From an uncultured Hyphomicrobiales bacterium (GTDB lineage: Bacteria; Pseudomonadota; Alphaproteobacteria; Rhizobiales; Aestuariivirgaceae): a DNA stretch of 7,951 nt. The stretch lies in contig CAIYXE010000338.1 of NCBI GenBank assembly GCA_903930095.1, positions 1 through 7,951 of the forward strand. Direction: 5' to 3'. Position numbers and translations under genes: made by a program. Of this stretch, positions 1-5,666 are shown one piece after another. Position 1 is the stretch's first letter, and the number at the start of each line of letters is the position of its first letter. The notes below the pieces were generated by a model, which was not told where the DNA came from, did no database searches, and saw only the letters and a program-made list of their open reading frames with translations.

Positions 1-1
1 A

Positions 2-274
2 GGTGCTGAGCACTGTGCCCCGGCGTCCCAAGCCATGGTGATGGAAGCCCATGATGGTGCGGCCGCTCACCATGCGGGCAACCGTGGAGCCGCCCATCAT
101 CGCTTACCCTGCGCCATGATGGGGCTGTGCTCCATGACCGGGTGCATGGCGTTCACAAGCATCGTGACCCCTGAAGCTGTTGCGGTGGGGCAGCGCATGA
201 GCTTCCGGGCCCCGGACGCCCTGCGGGTCGATGGTCTGGCGCTTGCGCCGCCGCTTGAGCCTCCGCGCGCCTGA
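2..274 (+). CDS. C-terminal part of a small Cys/Met/His-rich (probably copper-related) protein, 5'-truncated by the window
   Basis: The reading frame is open from the left edge to a TGA at 272-274, giving 91 visible residues. In-frame ATGs at 35 and 41 exist, but neither has a convincing ribosome binding site, so the true start, probably with a signal peptide, may lie outside the window. The visible part has a His-rich stretch (HH pairs), then a Cys/Met cluster read as CAMMGLCSMTGCM, and ends in a Pro-rich tail (PPLEPPRA). Small exported proteins with a Cys/Met/His core and a Pro-rich C-terminus are common just upstream of copper multicopper oxidases in alphaproteobacteria. I know no defined function for them. 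It ends 79 bases before the oxidase and may be cotranscribed with it. Copper binding is an inference from composition. The frame is probably real because the cluster and tail fit that pattern, but a chance frame in GC-rich DNA is not excluded. Confidence 0.6.
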   Translation, partial: GAEHCAPASQAMVMEAHDGAAAHHAGNRGAAHHRLPCAMMGLCSMTGCMAFTSIVTPEAVAVGQRMSFRAPDALRVDGLALAPPLEPPRA

Positions 275-353
275 CGCGGTCCCGGCCTTCTCTCCCGTCC
301 CTGATCTGATCCCACGCGCGCCATCTGGAGTGCGCTCAACGAAAGTATCCGAT

Positions 354-1823
354 ATGAACCGCAGAACACTTCTGTGCGGCACCGCTTGCGCCGCTGCCCT
401 TGGCATCGCCGGCCGCTCCACCTCGTCCGCTCGGGCCGCCGCGCCACGTATCCTGACGGTCGACAGCCGCAACATCGAGGTAAACGGCCGGGCCGCCAAG
501 GTCTTTGGCCTCACCGGCTCCGATGGCAAGCCAGGCCTCACCTTCAACGCTGGCGAGACGTTCGACGTCACCCTCGACAACCGTCTTGCTGAGGAGACGA
601 TGATCCACTGGCATGGGCTCACGCCGCCCAACCAGTTCGACGGCGTGCCGGACATGCCGATGCCGCTCCTCAAGGCGGGTGAACAGCGGAGCTACAGGTT
701 CCCCGTGGGCCCCGGCGGAACCCACTGGATGCATGCCCATACCCTGCAGGAGCAGGCACTCCTCGCCGCACCGCTGATCGTGCGCCGGCCGGCCGAGCAA
801 TCGGCGGATGAACAGGAAATCGTCGTGCTGCTGCATGACTTCTCGTTCACGCCCGCAGCGGAACTGCTGGCCAAGCTCAAGAGCGGTTCCGCCAGTCATG
901 GCGGCATGATGATGCAAGACATGGATCACGGCGCCATGATGCAGGGCAACGGCGGCATGAACGGCATGAGGATGTCAGGCGGCAACATGGGCGGCAACAT
1001 GGGCGGCAAGATGATGGGAGGTATGGACCTCAACGACATCGCCTATGACGCTTTCCTTGCCAATGATCGGACGCTTGATGATCCGGAGGTGGTGAAGGTC
1101 GAGAAGGGTGGCCGGATCCGTCTCCGCATTATCAACGGAGCCACCTCCACCGGCTTCACCATCGACCTCGGCAGCCTGCTAGGCGAGCTCGTGGCCGTCG
1201 ATGGCCAGCCCATCGTGCCGATGTCCGGACGCCAGTTCCCGCTCAGCATGGGCCAGCGTGCCGACATCCGCGTGTCCGTGCCGAAGGAGGGAGGCGCTTT
1301 TCCGGTGCTGGCCTTGCGCGAGGGAACGCCAGAACGCACGGGCCTCGTTCTGGCCACGCCGGGTGCCACGGTTGCCAAGATCGTGACGGCCGGTGACGGC
1401 GCGGGGCCGGTCCTGAGCCTTGACCTTGAAGCCCGACTGCTGGCGGCGGAACCGCTTGTCACACGAACCCCGGACCGGACATTCATGGCGCATCTCTTCG
1501 GCAACATGGCCGATTACAGCTGGGGCATTGCCGGAGAGCCGATCAGGGTACGCAAGGGCGAGCGCATCGAAGTCGAGATGATGAACATGTCGATGATGGC
1601 TCATCCCATGCATCTTCACGGGCACCACTTCCAGGTGACTGGGATCAACGGCACGCCATTCAACGGCGCCATGCGCGATACGGTTCTCGTGCCGCCCATG
1701 CAGTCCGTGCGTTTTGCTGTGGATGCAAATAATCCAGCGAACTCATGGGCGTTTCACTGTCATCACCTCTACCACATGGCGAGTGGCATGATGTCGTCGT
1801 TTGCCTATGAGGATGTGACCTGA
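354..1823 (+). CDS. Tat-exported multicopper oxidase (CopA/PcoA/CueO-like), 489 aa
   Basis: Periplasmic enzyme of the multicopper oxidase family, expected to oxidise Cu(I) to Cu(II) with O2 as acceptor. The N-terminus is a twin-arginine signal (MNRRTLL, a hydrophobic Ala-rich stretch, likely cleavage near residues 27-30). All four copper-ligand motifs are present: HWHG at 85-88, HWMHAH at 124-129, HPMHLHG at 417-423, and HCHHLYHMASGMM at 468-480 with the type-1 Cys469 and probable axial Met479. A Met/Gly-rich insert with His (about 183-225) separates the first cupredoxin domain from the next and is a probable Cu(I)-binding segment. I chose the ATG at 354 because the Tat signal begins there; the frame stays open back to 231, but that extension is Arg/Pro-rich and overlaps the upstream gene. 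A weak GAAAG at 341-345 could be the ribosome binding site. No copB follows. The length is shorter than classical PcoA/CopA (about 600 aa), so I give no symbol, also to avoid confusion with the ATPase. Confidence 0.95.
   Translation: MNRRTLLCGTACAAALGIAGRSTSSARAAAPRILTVDSRNIEVNGRAAKVFGLTGSDGKPGLTFNAGETFDVTLDNRLAEETMIHWHGLTPPNQFDGVPDMPMPLLKAGEQRSYRFPVGPGGTHWMHAHTLQEQALLAAPLIVRRPAEQSADEQEIVVLLHDFSFTPAAELLAKLKSGSASHGGMMMQDMDHGAMMQGNGGMNGMRMSGGNMGGNMGGKMMGGMDLNDIAYDAFLANDRTLDDPEVVKVEKGGRIRLRIINGATSTGFTIDLGSLLGELVAVDGQPIVPMSGRQFPLSMGQRADIRVSVPKEGGAFPVLALREGTPERTGLVLATPGATVAKIVTAGDGAGPVLSLDLEARLLAAEPLVTRTPDRTFMAHLFGNMADYSWGIAGEPIRVRKGERIEVEMMNMSMMAHPMHLHGHHFQVTGINGTPFNGAMRDTVLVPPMQSVRFAVDANNPANSWAFHCHHLYHMASGMMSSFAYEDVT
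978..1013 (+). repeat. Three tandem 12-bp units inside the oxidase Met-rich insert
   Basis: The unit GGCGGCAACATG occurs twice, followed by a third copy with one change (AAG for AAC). It encodes Gly-Gly-Asn/Lys-Met. The unit is a multiple of three, so gain or loss of copies would keep the frame and change the number of Met ligands in the copper-binding loop. Confidence 0.8.
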
Positions 1824-1826
1824 CGC

Positions 1827-1868
1827 AAAACGGCGCGGGCGGGGAACGGCCGCGCCAACTGGCCTTTT
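1827..1868. terminator. Probable bidirectional Rho-independent terminator between convergent genes
   Basis: GGCGCGG (1832-1838) pairs perfectly with CCGCGCC (1850-1856), with an 11-base loop. On the plus strand a TTTT tract follows at 1865-1868, a little distant from the stem. On the minus strand the AAAA at 1827-1830 gives a TTTT tract right after the stem. The hairpin lies between the oxidase stop (1823) and the copA stop (1900), where both transcripts need to end. The T tracts are short, so strength is uncertain. Confidence 0.5.
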
Positions 1869-1899
1869 CCTTCAGACAGCTATTGGTTCTGGAACATCA

Positions 1900-4272
1900 T
1901 CAAAGTGCGACCCGCCGCAGCCGCAGCGCGTTGGTGATGACCGAGACGGAGGAAAGGCTCATCGCCGCTGCCGCGATCATCGGCGACAGGAGAAGCCCGG
2001 TGACGGGATAAAGCAACCCCGCGGCGATTGGCACGCCCAATGCGTTATAGACGAAGGCCAAGAACAGGTTTTGCTTGATATTGCGCAGTGTTGCGCGGGC
2101 CAACTTGCGCGCCCGCACGATCCCCATCAGATCACCGCCCAAGAGTGTGATGCCAGCACTTTCCATTGCCACATCCGCCCCCGTGCCCATGGCGATGCCG
2201 ACATCGGCGGCGGCCAGTGCGGGCGCATCGTTCACCCCGTCGCCGGCCATGGCGATCTTGTGACCATCCTTGCGCAGCTGGTCGATCAGATCCTTCTTGG
2301 CCTCGGGCAGAACGCCCGCGCGCACTTCGTCGATGCCAAGTCTTCCAGCAACCGCCCGTGCCGTGCGCTCGTTGTCGCCGGTCGCCATGATGACGCGCAG
2401 ACCTTGGGCATGCAGTTCACGGATTGCCTGCGCCGTGCTGTCCTTGATCGGGTCGGACACCGCCACGATTCCCGCCAGTGCGCCGTCTACCGCAATGAAC
2501 ATTGCTGTTTTGCCTTCAGCGCGCAGAGTATCGGCCTTTGCCTCAGCCTGTGCCGTATCCAGTCCCATCTCTCGCATCATCGACGCATTACCGAGCGCGA
2601 CGGCCCGGCCGCCGATCTTGGCACGCACGCCTTTTCCGGTGATAGCCTCGAATTCCGTCGCCTCCTGACGTGCAGCGCCCTGTGCCTCGGCCCCCTCGAC
2701 GATCGCCTCAGCCAACGGATGTTCTGAGCCGCGCTCGAGTGCTGCGGCTAGCGACAGCAGTTCGGCCTCGGCTCTATCACCCAGCACCAAGGTATCGGTC
2801 AGCTTCGGCTTTCCCGTGGTCAAGGTGCCGGTCTTGTCGACGATCAGGGTATCAACGCCAGCCATCCGTTCCAACGCCTCGGCATCCTTGATCAGCACAC
2901 CCGCCTGCGCGCCCCGCCCCGCCGCTGTGGTAATGGATATGGGAGTCGCAAGGCCAAGCGCGCAGGGGCAGGCGATAATCAGCACCGACACGGCGGAGGC
3001 GATGGCGAAGACCAGAGCGGGTTCGGGCCCGAAGGCGAGCCAGACGACGAACGCGACAATGGCGACGGCCACGACCGTTGGTACGAATACCGCCGACACC
3101 CGGTCTGCCAACCCCTGGATAGGCGCACGCGAACGTCGCGCGTTCGATACCATCGCCACGATCTGAGCCAGTACCGTATCGGCACCAACCTTGCCCGCCT
3201 CGATCACCAGTGAGCCGTTCTTGTTGATCGTGGCCCCGGTCACCGCATCGCCGGGGGCCTTTTCGACCGGCATGGACTCGCCGGTCAGCATGCTTTCGTC
3301 CAGGCTCGACCGCCCTTCGATAACGATGCCGTCCACCGGCACTGCATCACCGGGGCGCACGCGCAGCCGGTCGCCCTCCATGATGTTTTCCAGCGGTGCG
3401 TCATATTCCGTCCCATCAGGCAGAATACGCCGCGCGGTCTTGGGGGCGAGGTCAAGCAGGGCCCGGATCGCGTCACCCGTGCGTTCTCGCGCCCGCAGTT
3501 CCAATACCTGACCCACGAAGACCAGTGCCACAATCACCACCGCCGCCTCGTAGTAAGTGCCAACGCCGTGGCCCATCCGGTAGGCATCCGGAAAGACGCC
3601 CGGCATAAAGGTCGCGACCAGGGAATAAAGATAAGCCGCCGCCACGCCGAGGCTGATCAGCGTCCACATGTTGGGTGAGCGGTTTACAACCGAGTCCCAG
3701 CCGCGCTTGAAGAACGGCAAGGCAACCCAGAGGATGACCGGTGTCGCCAGCACGAACTCCACGTAGCTGGCTACCTGATGCCCGATCCAGTCGCGGACCG
3801 GCAGGGCGACCAGTTCGCCCATTGTCAGAACAACGAGGGGGACAGCTGCCGCGACGGAGATCCACATCCGTCGTGTGAAGTCGGTCAGTTCTTCGCTGGG
3901 CCCGCCGGAGGGCAGCATCGGCTCCAGCGCCATGCCGCAGATCGGGCAGGCGCCAGGCGCGTCGCGGACGATCTCGGGGTGCATCGGGCAGGTATACTGG
4001 ACATTGGGGGGGGCGGACTTCTTGCGCCCGGCAGCCCGGCCGGAGGCATAAAACCAAGGGTCTGCCTGGAACTTCGTCTGGCACTTGCCCGAGCAGAAGT
4101 GGAAGGACTTGCCGTCGAACGTCTCGGAGCGCGTCTCGGGCTTCAGGGTCACGGTCATGCCGCAGACCGGGTCGACGGCCGTCGGCCCGGCGCCGTGTCC
4201 AGGCCCCGTGTTGCCCTGGTCCATTTCGGGGTTCGAATGACTGTGGCCTAAGTGCGGATCGACAGTGGACAT
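1900..4272 (-). CDS. copA: Cu(I)-exporting P1B-type ATPase CopA with N-terminal YHS and HMBD modules, 790 aa
   Basis: Inner-membrane pump that exports Cu(I) (and probably Ag(I)) from the cytoplasm using ATP. Domain order: a His-rich N-terminus; a YHS-type metal-binding module (about 34-76; Cys37, Cys60, Cys64); a heavy-metal-binding domain with CPMHPE and CPICGM (about 93-117); then the ATPase core. Core motifs are TGES (330-333), the transmembrane metal site CPC (435-437), the phosphorylated Asp479 in DKTGT, HP in SEHPL (518-519), TGDN (631-634) and GDGVND (677-682). The last two helices carry YN (742-743) and MSLSS (771-775), the signature of the Cu(I) subgroup P1B-1. No GMTCxxC HMA domain is present. 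I chose the ATG at 4272 because AAAGGAG lies 6 bases upstream; a longer start at 4347 would run through the promoter. It has its own CueR-type promoter and converges on the oxidase gene. Confidence 0.97.
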   Translation of the reverse strand: MSTVDPHLGHSHSNPEMDQGNTGPGHGAGPTAVDPVCGMTVTLKPETRSETFDGKSFHFCSGKCQTKFQADPWFYASGRAAGRKKSAPPNVQYTCPMHPEIVRDAPGACPICGMALEPMLPSGGPSEELTDFTRRMWISVAAAVPLVVLTMGELVALPVRDWIGHQVASYVEFVLATPVILWVALPFFKRGWDSVVNRSPNMWTLISLGVAAAYLYSLVATFMPGVFPDAYRMGHGVGTYYEAAVVIVALVFVGQVLELRARERTGDAIRALLDLAPKTARRILPDGTEYDAPLENIMEGDRLRVRPGDAVPVDGIVIEGRSSLDESMLTGESMPVEKAPGDAVTGATINKNGSLVIEAGKVGADTVLAQIVAMVSNARRSRAPIQGLADRVSAVFVPTVVAVAIVAFVVWLAFGPEPALVFAIASAVSVLIIACPCALGLATPISITTAAGRGAQAGVLIKDAEALERMAGVDTLIVDKTGTLTTGKPKLTDTLVLGDRAEAELLSLAAALERGSEHPLAEAIVEGAEAQGAARQEATEFEAITGKGVRAKIGGRAVALGNASMMREMGLDTAQAEAKADTLRAEGKTAMFIAVDGALAGIVAVSDPIKDSTAQAIRELHAQGLRVIMATGDNERTARAVAGRLGIDEVRAGVLPEAKKDLIDQLRKDGHKIAMAGDGVNDAPALAAADVGIAMGTGADVAMESAGITLLGGDLMGIVRARKLARATLRNIKQNLFLAFVYNALGVPIAAGLLYPVTGLLLSPMIAAAAMSLSSVSVITNALRLRRVAL

Positions 4273-4299
4273 GGCGTTCTCCTTTCGCGGTCTGCGCCG

Positions 4300-4327
4300 C
4301 GTGAAGGCCGATGCACAGGCCTTCACG
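4300..4327 (-). repeat. Perfect 10-bp inverted repeat in the copA 5' region
   Basis: CGTGAAGGCC (4300-4309) and GGCCTTCACG (4318-4327) are exact reverse complements with an 8-base loop. The repeat lies between the CueR-type operator and the copA ribosome binding site, about where transcription should start (near 4325, estimated from the -35). It could be a 5'-terminal stem-loop of the mRNA or an operator for a second DNA-binding protein. The sequence is certain; the role is inference. Confidence 0.6.
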
Positions 4328-4330
4328 TTC

Positions 4331-4361
4331 GAATTGCTCCTTCCCAACGCTGGAAGGTCAA
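4331..4361 (-). promoter_or_regulatory. CueR-type (MerR-family) operator and promoter of copA
   Basis: Read on the minus strand there is a -35 hexamer TTGACC (4361-4356) overlapping the dyad ACCTTCC-N7-GGAAGGA (4358-4338). This matches the CueR operator half-sites known from the E. coli copA promoter (ACCTTCC-N7-GGAAGGT) at 13 of 14 positions. With the 19-base spacer typical of MerR-family promoters, the -10 would be CAATTC at 4336-4331, a poor hexamer; AGCAAT with a 17-base spacer is an alternative. The site lies between the DUF302 stop and the copA start and points towards copA. A CueR-like Cu(I)/Ag(I)-sensing activator is therefore expected, but its gene is not in the window. Confidence 0.85.
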
Positions 4362-4386
4362 GCGCAAAATGCAGCAGTGAGTCCGC

Positions 4387-4773
4387 TCAGATCGCGGCAA
4401 CGGCCTTCGCCAGGAGGTCCCGTACCTGGCTTGCCACACCAATCAATTCGGTATTGTCGATCGCCTGCATCGAGGCAACCGGGTCAATCGCACTGACCTC
4501 CACCCCGCCATCCACCTCACGCAGGATCACGTTGCAGGGAAGCATCGCGCCAACGCGCGGCTCGATACCGATGGCCTGATGCGCCATCTTCGGATTGCAG
4601 GCTCCGAGGATGCGGTATGGCGGCATGTCCACAGCCAGCTTCTTCTTCATCGTCGCCTTGACATCGATCTCGGTCAGAACGCCAAATCCGTGCGCTGCCA
4701 GAGCCGCACGGGTGCGGCCGTCAACCGTTTCAAAATCTGTATCGGCGATCAGGCGGTTAATTGTGTAATCCAT
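4387..4773 (-). CDS. DUF302-domain protein, 128 aa
   Basis: A small protein with no signal peptide or membrane segment, so probably cytoplasmic. Recognisable DUF302 features are an N-terminal HGFGVLTEIDVKATMKKKL block (about 28-46), YRILGACNP (53-61), GAMLPCNVILRE (75-86) and a later IDP (96-98). The whole domain fills the protein, the usual single-domain size of about 130 aa. Cys59 and Cys80 sit in the conserved blocks and could bind a metal or ligand, but the biochemical function of the family is not established. I chose the ATG at 4773 because AAGGG (4785-4781) is spaced 7 bases upstream; the in-frame ATG at 4788 begins one base after the preceding stop and has no room for its own site. 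It starts 16 bases after the small membrane gene, so the two are probably cotranscribed. Its presence in a copper cluster suggests, but does not prove, a role in metal stress. Confidence 0.88.
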   Translation of the reverse strand: MDYTINRLIADTDFETVDGRTRAALAAHGFGVLTEIDVKATMKKKLAVDMPPYRILGACNPKMAHQAIGIEPRVGAMLPCNVILREVDGGVEVSAIDPVASMQAIDNTELIGVASQVRDLLAKAVAAI

Positions 4774-4789
4774 GGGTTCACCCTTCATT

Positions 4790-4906
4790 TTATTTGCGCA
4801 AGTATTTCACGAGTGCTGCAATTGCCAGGCTCACCAACACAAGGATGACGATCATCCAGAGCCAGCCGAAACCCATGCCGAAGCCCATGCCATATTCGTT
4901 CATCAT
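4790..4906 (-). CDS. 38-aa single-pass membrane peptide with a Gly/Met-rich N-terminus
   Basis: This very short gene runs from ATG at 4906 to TAA at 4792-4790. The first residues read MMNEYGMGFGMGFGW, followed by one hydrophobic helix (about residues 15-33, rich in Ile, Leu, Val and Ala) and a basic end (KYLRK). By the positive-inside rule the C-terminus should be cytoplasmic and the Met/Gly segment periplasmic. A ribosome binding site GGAAG lies about 5 bases upstream. A second ATG directly follows the first, so the protein could be 37 aa. It sits 16 bases before DUF302 and 73 bases after the EF-hand gene, in the same orientation. Short Gly/Met-rich membrane proteins, often with an added SHOCT domain, occur in metal-resistance clusters; this one ends right after the helix and lacks such a domain. 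Binding of Cu(I) by its Met residues, or partnership with CopA, is only inference. Confidence 0.75.
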   Translation of the reverse strand: MMNEYGMGFGMGFGWLWMIVILVLVSLAIAALVKYLRK

Positions 4907-4933
4907 TGTTTCTTCCAATCTGTGATTATGTCT

Positions 4934-4968
4934 TCTCCGCCAATCTCCGACAGGCCGATTGGCGGAGA
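4934..4968 (-). repeat. Perfect 12-bp inverted repeat (stem-loop) in the spacer between EF-hand and small membrane genes
   Basis: TCTCCGCCAATC (4934-4945) and GATTGGCGGAGA (4957-4968) are exact reverse complements with an 11-base loop. It occupies most of the 73-base spacer. No T tract follows on either strand, so it is not a typical Rho-independent terminator. In mRNA it would form a stable hairpin that could protect the 3' end of the upstream message, mark a processing site or cause partial attenuation. Confidence 0.75.
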
Positions 4969-4979
4969 CAGAGCGCGTG

Positions 4980-5486
4980 TCAGTCGCTGTCCATCATGCC
5001 CTTGCCCATGCCTGGCATGCCATCCTGTTGTCCGCCCATATGGCTTTGCATCATCGCAGCCATTGCGGCCATTTCAGCTTCGGTCACCTGTGCGTCGCCG
5101 TCGGCGTCGTGCATCTGGAAGGCGCGCACCGTCATCGGCCGGGTGTGGGCCGCATGCATCGCCGCAAATTCCTCCAGCGAAAGCTTGCCATTGGTATCGG
5201 TGTCGTAGGTCTTTAGTTCGGACTGAACGCCGGCAGTCATCTCTTCAGGGCTGAGCATGCCGTCCTTGTTGGTATCAAACTTGGCCATTGCATAGCTTTG
5301 GGCTCCGCCCATCATCATACCCATCCCGCCGCCCATCATGCCGTCATGCCCGCCCATCATACCCATTCCGCCATTCATCATGCCGCCATGTTGCATCTGG
5401 GTCTGTTGGGCGACCACCGGCAGCGCAATGACAGCAAGACCAAGGGCGGCAACGGCTGCTAAAGCGAATTTCGTCGAGCGTTTCAT
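4980..5486 (-). CDS. Secreted Met/His-rich protein with three EF-hand motifs, 168 aa
   Basis: The N-terminus is a Sec signal peptide (MKRSTK, a hydrophobic stretch to about residue 25, likely cleavage after VVA at 26), so the protein should be periplasmic. Residues 31-62 are a linker dominated by Met and Gly with His33 and His47, a plausible Cu(I)/Ag(I)-binding segment. Three canonical 12-residue EF-hand loops follow at 71-82, 95-106 and 127-138, each with acidic or Asn ligands at positions 1, 3 and 5 and Glu at position 12. A Met/Gly-rich tail with His149 (about 145-165) closes the protein. The start at 5486 is supported by AGGAG (5498-5494) about 7 bases upstream. It is the first gene of the minus-strand group and diverges from the two-component system, which may control it. 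Calcium binding is expected from the loops; metal binding by the Met-rich parts is inferred from composition and context. Confidence 0.92.
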   Translation of the reverse strand: MKRSTKFALAAVAALGLAVIALPVVAQQTQMQHGGMMNGGMGMMGGHDGMMGGGMGMMMGGAQSYAMAKFDTNKDGMLSPEEMTAGVQSELKTYDTDTNGKLSLEEFAAMHAAHTRPMTVRAFQMHDADGDAQVTEAEMAAMAAMMQSHMGGQQDGMPGMGKGMMDSD

Positions 5487-5501
5487 TCGATCTCTCCTGG
5501 A

Positions 5502-5612
5502 TTGTATTGCGATAGCTTCAATTTGAGGGGCAGATGTCCCACAAGTGTGTCAGGCGGACCGATGTTTTGTATCAAACTGTCGCAAGCAGCGGCGCAAACA
5601 GGTATTGCGACA
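5502..5612. promoter_or_regulatory. Divergent control region with repeated TTGCGA elements
   Basis: The 180 bases between the EF-hand and response-regulator starts must hold promoters for both directions. GTATTGCGA occurs twice as a direct repeat (5504-5512 and 5602-5610). The second copy is also part of an inverted repeat, TGTCGCAA (5578-5585) facing TTGCGACA (5605-5612), with a 19-base spacer. Smaller dyads are CACA-AG-TGTG (5540-5549) and GTTT-N6-AAAC (5564-5577). No good -35/-10 pair is evident in either direction, which fits promoters that need an activator. These are candidate sites for the adjacent OmpR-type regulator, but short repeats can arise by chance. Confidence 0.4.
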
Positions 5613-5649
5613 ATCTTCTGAATGCAGCGCCTGCAGTATCGGCTAGTGT

Positions 5650-5665
5650 CAGTCTCAGGAGACTG
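5650..5665 (+). repeat. 16-bp palindrome covering the response-regulator ribosome binding site
   Basis: CAGTCTC-AG-GAGACTG is a perfect inverted repeat that includes the AGGAG Shine-Dalgarno (5657-5661) and ends directly before the ATG at 5667. In RNA a six-base-pair stem with a CAGG loop would partly hide the ribosome binding site. It might tune translation of the regulator; a DNA operator role is also possible. Confidence 0.5.
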
Positions 5666-5666
5666 T

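Noticed and set aside
231..353. Upstream in-frame extension of the multicopper oxidase starting at 231
   Set aside because: It overlaps the upstream gene, is Arg/Pro-rich and would bury the twin-arginine signal that begins at the ATG at 354.
97..929. Minus-strand open frames across the oxidase 5' part
   Set aside because: Arg/Ala/Gly-rich shadows of the plus-strand oxidase and upstream gene, with no recognisable domain or ribosome binding site.
2071..2727. Long plus-strand open frame (218 codons) opposite copA, plus other frames over copA
   Set aside because: They are antisense to a complete ATPase with all motifs, show no domain, and are expected in GC-rich coding DNA.
4273..4347. Upstream in-frame extension of CopA starting at 4347
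   Set aside because: The extension runs through the CueR-type operator and the stem-loop, while the ATG at 4272 has a strong AAAGGAG in front.
5300..5395. Repetitive CAT/CCC-rich stretch that could suggest a CRISPR-like or satellite repeat
   Set aside because: It is the coding sequence of the Met/Gly-rich linker of the EF-hand protein; units are irregular and there are no spacers.
5501..5506. TACAAT on the minus strand as a -10 box for the EF-hand gene
   Set aside because: It lies almost on the ribosome binding site, so the transcript would start at or after it, and there is no -35 at a suitable distance.
5622..5666. Longer start for the response regulator at 5622
   Set aside because: The receiver domain begins right after the ATGs at 5667/5670, which follow AGGAG; the extra residues do not resemble a receiver N-terminus.
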